A program made the translations under genes and the position numbers. Below the pieces are notes generated by a model. The model was not told where the DNA came from. It saw only the letters and a list, made by a program, of their open reading frames with translations, and did no database searches. Shown one piece after another: positions 18,778-24,854 of a stretch of 24,854 nucleotides of DNA. Positions within the stretch are counted from its first letter, which is position 1. Every line of letters starts with the position of its first letter. The stretch spans positions 550,015 to 574,868 of the forward strand of contig BFEA01000425.1 in assembly GCA_003427395.1 (NCBI GenBank), in the 5' to 3' direction. The DNA comes from Chara braunii (lineage: Eukaryota > Streptophyta > Charophyceae > Charales > Characeae).

Positions 18778-19732
18778 CTCTCCATTGGCCACCCTCTCGG
18801 AATGCTTCCCGATCTTGTTGTTTTTTTGCCCCCTCCTTTTTCTCAGCACAAAATGCCAAAAACATAACTGAAGAACATAGAGAAAAAAACTGACAGTCAA
18901 AAAAAGAAAAGAAAAGAAAAAAAAAGAACTGACAGAAATAAAGGTCCTGGAGAGGATCTTTGATTTGCGAGAGTCCTGCAGGCTGTGGACTCTCCAGAAA
19001 TCGAGAACCCTCTGGATGGCCAGCCTCGGACCACACTCCATCAATTGTCGAGAGAGGAGAAGTCCACAGTATGGAGAGTACGTGGAGGGCACTCCACTGC
19101 CAAATAAAAAAATTGCAAAATAGAGAGTTGTGGAGCAAGGCCAACAGACTTGCCGCGCAAGACACAACAGTACCATTTTTTTATTTTATTATTTTTATTT
19201 TTATTTTTTGACAAAGCCATTACGTTCCATTTCCAAAACAATTGAAACGAGGCCGGCGACCTCACAATTCAACCCGGTGTTATCCTGGCAGCATCAGCCG
19301 GCTTAGCTTATGAGACACTTACAAATTCAATATTTGTTCAAATCACTGGCAGTGATAGAAACTGCTCACTATCTGCTGAAACGCCTTGGTCTCCCCTCTA
19401 CCTGTTACTGAAGCCGCGTATTTGTTTTCACTGAAAACGGAGCATCGACGAAGAAGTTTCCCGGATACCATGTTTGACAAGGCCCTTACCAATTTTAATG
19501 TTAAGATTGGAGGGGCCTGGACTGCATGGGTCAAATGTTTTACGAATTGGGCCAAATGATTATGAAGGGTCGGTTATTCAGGGGTCCAGTTGGCCTCGGC
19601 ACTTTGGGTACTGCTTTGACCAGGTCTTTTTTGCAGGCTCTATTTTGAAGTAAATATTAGAAGGCAACGCGGGTACCTTTAGGATTATGGTGTATATAGT
19701 CAACTAGTTCCTAGTGTTTTTCAACCAGTGCA
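18778..19732. other. Stretch without a supportable gene
   Basis: Contains A-rich simple sequence at about 18880-18930 and a T/A-rich tract at about 19174-19210. Neither short open frame on the minus strand looks like a real protein. The last 200 bases lead into the hammerhead motif and may belong to the same, unidentified retroelement. Confidence 0.5.
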
Positions 19733-19784
19733 AACCCCTGAGGATGGCCGGTACACTGACGGACCGGCCGAAACATGTAGGGTT
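19733..19784 (+). ncRNA. Hammerhead ribozyme, minimal type I
   Basis: All core parts occur in order. Stem I 5' strand AACCC (19733-19737) is followed by CTGAGGA (19738-19744; core C3 to A9). One extra T (19745) precedes stem II, GGCCGG (19746-19751) pairing with CCGGCC (19764-19769) around a 12-base loop. Then come GAA (19770-19772), a 2-bp stem III ACATGT (19773-19778), the GTA cleavage triplet ending at A19779, and GGGTT (19780-19784), which pairs perfectly with AACCC. Very short stem III is the form described in Penelope-like retroelements, where such ribozymes process element RNA. An extra base between A9 and stem II is known in a viroid hammerhead. No Penelope-type RT is visible nearby. 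Confidence 0.78.
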
Positions 19785-19892
19785 ATCGTCAGTCGTGCTT
19801 CACGAATGGCGCTTTTGCGCTAATTTTTCTTACCTGTCAGCTTTCGCAGTTTAATTTTTTACGAGCTGACGCGCTCGGGGGACTACGTAATT

Positions 19893-19922
19893 CATTCTTC
19901 TTTTTCTTCTTCTTCTTCTTCT

Positions 19923-19969
<47 letters not shown>

Positions 19970-19995
19970 TTCTTTCTCCTTTCTTCTTCTTCTTT
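19893..19995. repeat. (TTC)n microsatellite, A-rich tail of LINE2
   Basis: About 100 bases of nearly pure TTC/CTT. On the minus strand it is (GAA)n and lies at the 3' side of LINE2, the position of a LINE tail. Confidence 0.85.
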
Positions 19996-20554
19996 GTCTT
20001 TGTTATACTCAGCCTGCGTTTCTTGCGCTTGGCGCTCTATGTTGCACGAGTTCTACTCTACTACTCCCCTCTACACCACTTGTAACCTGCTTGTCCCCAC
20101 CCCTACCAAGCTAACCTACGCCTAATACACAGACCTACAGCCAGTCTGACACTCGGCCCAAAAAACAGCCAAGACGAACACTTGTTCCTTTTTTCTCTAC
20201 GGACACTCTCCTACCTCACCCCTCCCCTCTCAGTCTACAGTGACCGCCGGGCGCCAACTGGAACAGAGCGCGCCTGTTTCGTAAGAATAAAGCTCCGCCC
20301 GGCCACGAAAAAAACACACAAACCAAGAATCTCAGAACAGGAAAACCCTATTCATGCCCGATGTATACCCTACCCCGTCCCTGTCCTACTAAACACTCTC
20401 TACAGATGCTTCTATTCCGTACTTACTCAACCATGGAGTCAGGACCAACAGCCGCCCTGCTGGGTCTATTTTTGCCAGTTTGTTGTCTTTCCCCCATGTC
20501 TGTCTGAACCAACCCACCCCTGCATTTTTTCATCTTCCCTATGTTCTTCTTCTC

Positions 20555-20691
20555 CAGTCCCTCATTATGAAATCGCCTTCTGTTTCAGTCCTTTAACTTT
20601 GTTCCGGACAGTGCTCTTCTGCATGATTTCTGCCTGACAGTGTGTGTCGTTCAGTCCCTCCTCATTTTGAAATCGCCTTCCGTTTCTGTCC
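20555..20691. repeat. Imperfect direct repeat in LINE2 3' region
   Basis: CAGTCCCTCATTATGAAATC and following bases (20555-20591) recur with minor changes at 20652-20691, about 97 bases apart. Confidence 0.75.
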
Positions 20692-21436
20692 CTCCAGATG
20701 ACCCGCATTATTGCTGCTCTCCAGATCTGGGCTATGTAGCCCAAATGCATCCTCTATTTGCAGACAGGTTTTCTGGCAGGGACCCTTGCAGGACCCATCT
20801 TTCATCGACCAGATCCTCCCTTCCTGTGATTCCTTTCCAATGTGATTCCCACCATCTCCATGCTTTCTGCGAGCTTGGGTAAGTCCACCACATATGCCTC
20901 GTGTCTTCATACATCCACCCACATCTGTCACATGAAGCGGCGGCCACTCCTGGCACTCCTTTGTTAATCAGCCACCTGGCTGGTGGGACCACCACCCGTA
21001 GGTGGGATTGCATCCATAACAGACTTGCTAGCTTCTGTGATGGGATTAATTTCAGCTGCGCCCATAGTCTGCACAACTCGCTATCGGCTGGTCGGGGGGG
21101 GTGCAACTCAGGGCAGCATTTTTCCCACCACTTTGTGATAATATCTACAGTCTTCGGCTGTCTCCGGCGAGTTGTGTAACCCTTCTTCAGGTCGTCGCTT
21201 TGCCAGCTGAGGATTCTCCCGTCTTCCGCCCTCCAGCCCCATGGCGCTGTGTCCACTTTGATGCGCCTCTGTGGTTCTTCCCTGGCTGCCACTTTTAGAC
21301 TGCTTCCCACCCTGCCGATCTCTGGTTGGACCACCACAGCGACTCTCACTTCTCCCAAGCCTTGCATACCATATCTTTCAGTTGAGCCGTCTCGCCGTGT
21401 GGCACTAATGTCTGATCAGACAGTCTTGTTCCCATT

Positions 21437-21458
21437 TAAAAAAAAAAAAAAAAAAAAA
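21437..21458 (+). repeat. Poly(A) tract inside LINE2
   Basis: About 20 A bases on the plus strand, opposite in direction to LINE2. It may end a small retrotransposed piece, since LINE2 has about 50 codons more than LINE1 at this place, but I found no flanking duplication. Confidence 0.6.
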
Positions 21459-21638
21459 GAACGAACGAAACATTCCAGGCTGCAGTTACCAAACTCATTT
21501 CTGTTTATCAACCTGTAGACCCTAGTATCCCCGGACTCCTCCGTGTCCTTGTACCAGGTGTTGGTCGGGTTCAAGCCCTCTAGACCAATCCTATCTTTCC
21601 AAGCTTGAGGGGTCTGTATAATTTTCTGTTTAAGGGAT

Positions 21639-21778
21639 GGTGGACCCGTTTTCCAGCTGGTGACGCTCCCGCCAATAGATGGAGCCTCCCTCTAGGTGCT
21701 ACTGGTGACTGCTTGTATCAGCAGCACTAGCACTGGCGGGTGTTGTTTAAAAAAAAAAAAGAAAAAAAAAAAAGAAGA
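21639..21778 (+). mobile_element. 140-bp LINE-tail or SINE insertion with 7-bp duplication
   Basis: AAGGGAT flanks it at 21632-21638 and 21779-21785. The body matches the last part of LINE1's 3' region (from about 16231), including GGACCCGTTTTCCAGC and CCAATAGATGGAGCC, and it ends in an A-rich tail. It is either a severely 5'-truncated LINE1-family copy or a SINE sharing that tail. Confidence 0.85.
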
Positions 21779-22232
21779 AAGGGATAGCTGCTACTATCTG
21801 ATCTCTCCTTGGTCCTGGGTCTGGTAATTGCCCTAGTTTCTCCTTCAATTCGCGCTCTCCAATCCATGGTTTGTTCTCTTCGTTCCAGAGGTGTCTCACC
21901 TTTGATACCCCTCGCTGTACCCACTTGAATCCGAAGTTTCGGCCTCCGGCTATTGGACTGGGCCTTAATGAGCTCGTTTTCGAAGATTGGTTGGTTGCCG
22001 GAGTACCTCTTGCTTGGTTTTAGGCTCAATCAGCACTGTAGGCTTTACCTTCTAACATGCCTTGATAACCTCCTTCCAGAAGAGAGAGTTGATACGCTTG
22101 TTTAGGAATGTGTCCATCATTCCATCATTAGCGTTGTCCAAACGTCCTCTGACCTTCTCAGACCCCATTCTTTAATTAGAATCCTCTCCGCCATTCTATT
22201 CTTTTTTCTTTTTTCTTTTTCAAAAAGGGCGA

Positions 22233-22407
22233 TGGCCTTGAGGTATTATCATCGACTAACCAGCCCAGGTAAATTCAATCTTGTGTCTAATCTGACAACG
22301 GTGGCCTGATAGCCTTAGGCTGGCCTTGAGGTATTATCATCGACTAACCAGCCCAGGTAAATTCAATCTTGTGTCTAATCTGACAACGGTGGCCTGATAG
22401 CCTTAGG
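22233..22407. repeat. 88-bp tandem duplication
   Basis: The unit starting TGGCCTTGAGGTATTATC occurs at 22233-22320 and again at 22321-22407, with 87 consecutive bases identical. Identity this complete points to a recent duplication, or to an assembly artefact. Confidence 0.95.
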
Positions 22408-22789
22408 GTGGCCTGATATTCTCAACAATGAGTGAACACTGAACATTACATCTCTCAAAAAAAAACAAAAAAAAAGGGAATACAGAGAAAAAAGAAATGT
22501 CCATCATGAACATGCAGCTTGTTCAAGCTGTCTGAATCTGAGACAAGAGCCTGTGCAGCATTCATCCCCTCAATTCCTGATCTGTTCAGCTTCCCATCTC
22601 TCTCTCTCTCTCCCCGTGCCAAGCATACCTGAACTAATTTGCATCACTTTAGTTTTTCTTTCTTGCGTCACTTTGAACTGAGTTTTTTTAATTATTTTTT
22701 GTGGCCCAATGACTTCCTTTTGACTGAGCTATATTCTTCTCTCAATTTCACCTTTCACCATCTACCTACTACTACTCCCCCGCATAGGC
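22408..22789. other. Stretch without a gene
   Basis: AT-rich, with A tracts near 22458-22476 and a (TC)n run near 22599-22611. No coding sequence was recognised. Confidence 0.6.
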
Positions 22790-22792
22790 TTA

Positions 22793-23371
22793 GGGCTGGA
22801 CCCCACAGGCCAAAATCTTGGAAAACGGACGACGCGAGTGCTTTTCCCGGACCCCACTGGAAGAAATCGGGTTCCTGGAAAGTGTTTTTTTTGTTGCGTT
22901 TTCCACTTCCCAGGACCCCACAGTCTGGAAAAGTGTTCCTGGAAGATGGCACTTTGACGTTTCCACATGTGGTTTCGGTCCGAAATGTGTCATTTTCCGT
23001 AGTTGACGGCACTATTTTGTGGCAAACGGACTGGGGAGGGGGGGCGGGCTGGAAAAGTCTGGAAAACTTCCTTGCACGACCCGGGTCCATGGAGTGTCCG
23101 GTAGGTGGCACCTTACGTTCCAGCGGCCACATGCCGCCACCCACACCTCCCGAGTCGGACATCGTGGGCGCCCATACCACACCAATGGACTTCGCTGGTC
23201 CACAATGACGGCACGAGCTTGGAAAAGTCTGGAAGAAATCGCTTCTCCAGGCCTTTTCCAGCCTCTTTGGTGGGGTCCCGTAGTTTCATCCGCGTAATCT
23301 TCCAAGTGCCCTTTCCACGATTTCCAAAATAACGCACTTTTCCAAGTTTTTTCCAGTGCCGGGTCCAGCCC
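22793..23371. mobile_element. MITE, 579 bp, TTA target duplication
   Basis: GGGCTGGACCC at the left (22793-22803) is the exact reverse complement of 23361-23371, and TTA flanks it at 22790-22792 and 23372-23374. The first bases, GGGCTGGACCCCACAGG, closely resemble the inner nested MITE's GGCCTGGACCCCACAGG. The interior is full of TCTGGAAAA-like motifs. No transposase is encoded and the open frames across it are not credible genes. Confidence 0.85.
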
Positions 23372-23374
23372 TTA

Positions 23375-24590
23375 GGAATACGCAGAAGGGCGATGCTGGC
23401 TGCATTTTCGCACCCCAGCTATCTTTTCATTACAGCACATTATGTCCTCCTCGAGAGTAAAGTCTCAACTTTTTGTGCTAATTTAACTTCATTTGCGCGA
23501 CTGAACGACTTTATCTTTGCTCTATTCCGGTCGGCTCTCGCGGTAGCCTGACAGAGCCAGAACCAGAACACGATAGACCACAGGCTCACTTCGCCTTAGC
23601 CAGATTAAAGGGTTTTAAAACAACAACAACAACAACAACAACAAAAAAAAAAAAAAAAAAGGGCCCAGTGCCCAAGGCTGATATTACCAATGTGAAGATT
23701 GAGGTCGGGGTCCTCACAGTCTACCCGGAAGTAACCAAACAGAGCATGCTGAGAACAGATCTCAGCTTCCCTCATCTAAGAATGATGATGAAAATATGAG
23801 CCAAGAAATCCTGCGCTATTGATCTGATGACCATTGACCAACAGGAAGGACAGTAAAGTGAACTAGTTTAGTGCCTCTTCACCCTTACAGGCGCCAAAAA
23901 ATATTGACTATCAAGAACTTTACCAGTTGTCTCCAGCAGGCCTGTAACTAATAACCCCTTCCTTACAATTTACAGATTAAAGGGGTTAATATTTGGGGGG
24001 TTGGAATTATCTCACAAATTAGTAAAAAACTTGGCTTAGAAGATTGGCTGCACACGGAGTCACGGACCATGCTAATATTTATTTATTAAAATATTTATTA
24101 TTATTATTATTATTATTTTATTATATTTTTATTTTTTTCAAAGGCTAATTCCTTAAGCCCAACCGATTCAATTACCTGTAGAATCTGGACAGGATGGCCT
24201 TTCAGGCCTTTTTTTATTGTCATTATATTATTACGGGAACCCGTAGCAGCCACATCCGTGCTCAAGCCTCCAAGGAGGGAACATGCGGGGGCCTGCTGCA
24301 GCCCGTAGCATCAAGACCGAGCTTCTTCGATGGGCCAGTCACTGTGCCTCCCCTCCGGTCCCCTCACCCTATGAGCATCAGCAGTCTCTGCTCAGTGCCA
24401 CTGGGGGGACCAACGGCATATCTCTCGGTGGCGGGCGCCAAGCTTGCCCAGGAAGGTACGTTTTAAATTTAACGAAATGTCAGATAGCTGCATAACTGAA
24501 TAAATAACCGACAGAGTAACTCGTAATTTCACAGGTATCAGCTGAAAAGGGCTGGTACAGAGTGGCGGCGGTGGGAGGGGGTTAGGGCGA
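23375..24590. other. Stretch without a gene; simple repeats
   Basis: Includes a (CAA)n plus poly(A) tract at 23620-23660, which looks like the tail of a plus-strand retroposon whose body may be the roughly 200 bases before it, and an AT-rich (TTA)n tract at about 24074-24140. The short open frames at 24194-24495 are not convincing. Confidence 0.55.
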
Positions 24591-24591
24591 A

Positions 24592-24682
24592 AATATGAGC
24601 TAGGGCCAGATCCTGGCTGGAGATCCTGGAGAGTACATCCATATAATATGAGCTAGGGCCAGATCCTGGCTGCAGATCCTGG
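24592..24682. repeat. 38-bp direct repeat, two copies
   Basis: AATATGAGCTAGGGCCAGAT and the following 18 bases occur at 24592-24629 and 24645-24682 with one mismatch, a 53-base period. T- and A-rich tracts follow to the end of the window. Confidence 0.9.
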
Positions 24683-24854
24683 TGGCGGGTAGATCGAGCC
24701 TGCCGCCTAGTACCCAGGCTGAGGGCTTGCTGACGTGGTCCAGTACTTCAAATAGGCAGGGTCTGGGTAGGTCTTTTTTTTTTTTCTTTCTTTTCCCGGT
24801 CTGGGCGGTCCTACAGAAAAAAAAAAAATCTTTTTTTTTTTTTTTTTTTTCCCG

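Larger units (their letters stand above)
19893..22200 (-). mobile_element. LINE2: decayed, 5'-truncated LINE, minus strand
   Basis: Minus-strand coding remnants from about 22200 to 20732 parallel the C-terminal third of LINE1's ORF2. They are followed by a presumed 3' untranslated region of 700 bases and a (GAA)n tail. It is truncated on the 5' side near 22200. It is a different subfamily from LINE1 because the 3' regions do not match. It is interrupted by a 140-bp insertion at 21639-21778 and perhaps by another poly(A)-ended piece near 21436. Confidence 0.7.
20732..22200 (-). pseudogene. LINE2 ORF2 C-terminal remnant
   Basis: The clearest open part, 21367-20732, reads RIKVDTAPWGW, then a segment of basic and aromatic residues. 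Next are LASLLWMQSHLRVVVPPARW and a zinc-like segment, CDRC followed by DTRHMWWTYP. LINE1 has the same order, including KISSLQWQISHRCLPTMDW and CPRC followed by EHIFMQC. In LINE2 the last zinc-ligand cysteine appears to be Tyr, a single G-to-A change. The upstream part, about 22200-21780 and 21635-21465, has pieces such as NKRINSLFWKEV and QPIFENELI that align with LINE1 upstream of its zinc region. Stops and frame changes separate the pieces. No RT core is present, so the copy is dead. Confidence 0.7.

Noticed and set aside
20182-20637. 151-codon plus-strand open frame
   Set aside because: It lies antisense in the LINE2 3' region with Ser/Pro/Leu/Phe-rich composition and no recognisable domain.
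22639-23337. Several open frames on both strands across 22.6-23.3 kb
   Set aside because: They run over MITE ends and interior motifs in all frames, as expected from GC-rich repetitive sequence.

Overview
The window reads as repeat-dense nuclear DNA from a eukaryote. I see no convincing host gene, operon, tRNA or rRNA. Nearly everything recognisable is transposable-element sequence in various states of decay. A Ty3/gypsy element primed by an initiator-Met-tRNA-like site, an L1-type LINE with a C-terminal CCHC (zf-RVT-like) region, and many short TTA-flanked inverted-repeat elements fit a large plant or streptophyte-alga genome. A charophyte such as Chara is only a guess; the sequence does not fix the taxon.

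Layout. (1) About 1-8164, minus strand: a Ty3/gypsy LTR retrotransposon running off the left edge. From right to left it has a probable 5' LTR (7713-8164), a primer binding site (7699-7711), gag, a zinc-knuckle region, protease, RT-RNase H, and a separate integrase ORF that begins with a PHD finger. Beyond integrase there are at least 1.7 kb of further same-strand coding-like ORFs of unknown function. (2) About 8171-8479, minus: a short coding-like fragment beside the LTR. (3) 8480-10369: no gene, GA-rich simple sequence. (4) 10370-11408: two diverged direct repeats. (5) 11651-16380, plus: a LINE truncated inside its endonuclease domain, flanked by a 10-bp target duplication and ending in poly(A). 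Its ORF keeps one frame for 4.4 kb and is broken only by six stop codons. (6) 16473-18138: three inverted-repeat elements (MITEs) nested in one another. (7) 18345-18774: another TTA-flanked MITE. (8) 19733-19784: a match to a minimal type I hammerhead ribozyme. (9) About 19893-22200, minus: a second decayed LINE, carrying a 140-bp insertion derived from the 3' tail of the first LINE family. (10) 22233-22407: an 88-bp tandem duplication. (11) 22793-23371: a MITE related to the innermost nested one. (12) 23375-24854: simple repeats, A-rich retroelement tails and a short direct repeat.

The parts form a layered insertion record rather than a cooperating gene set. LINE1 sits inside the end of a MITE-like sequence, MITEs sit inside MITEs at an equivalent TTA-like site, and a LINE-tail copy sits inside LINE2. 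The most notable items are the hammerhead ribozyme, the PHD-finger integrase ORF, the repeated use of one MITE target position, and the nonsense-only decay compatible with C-to-T change.
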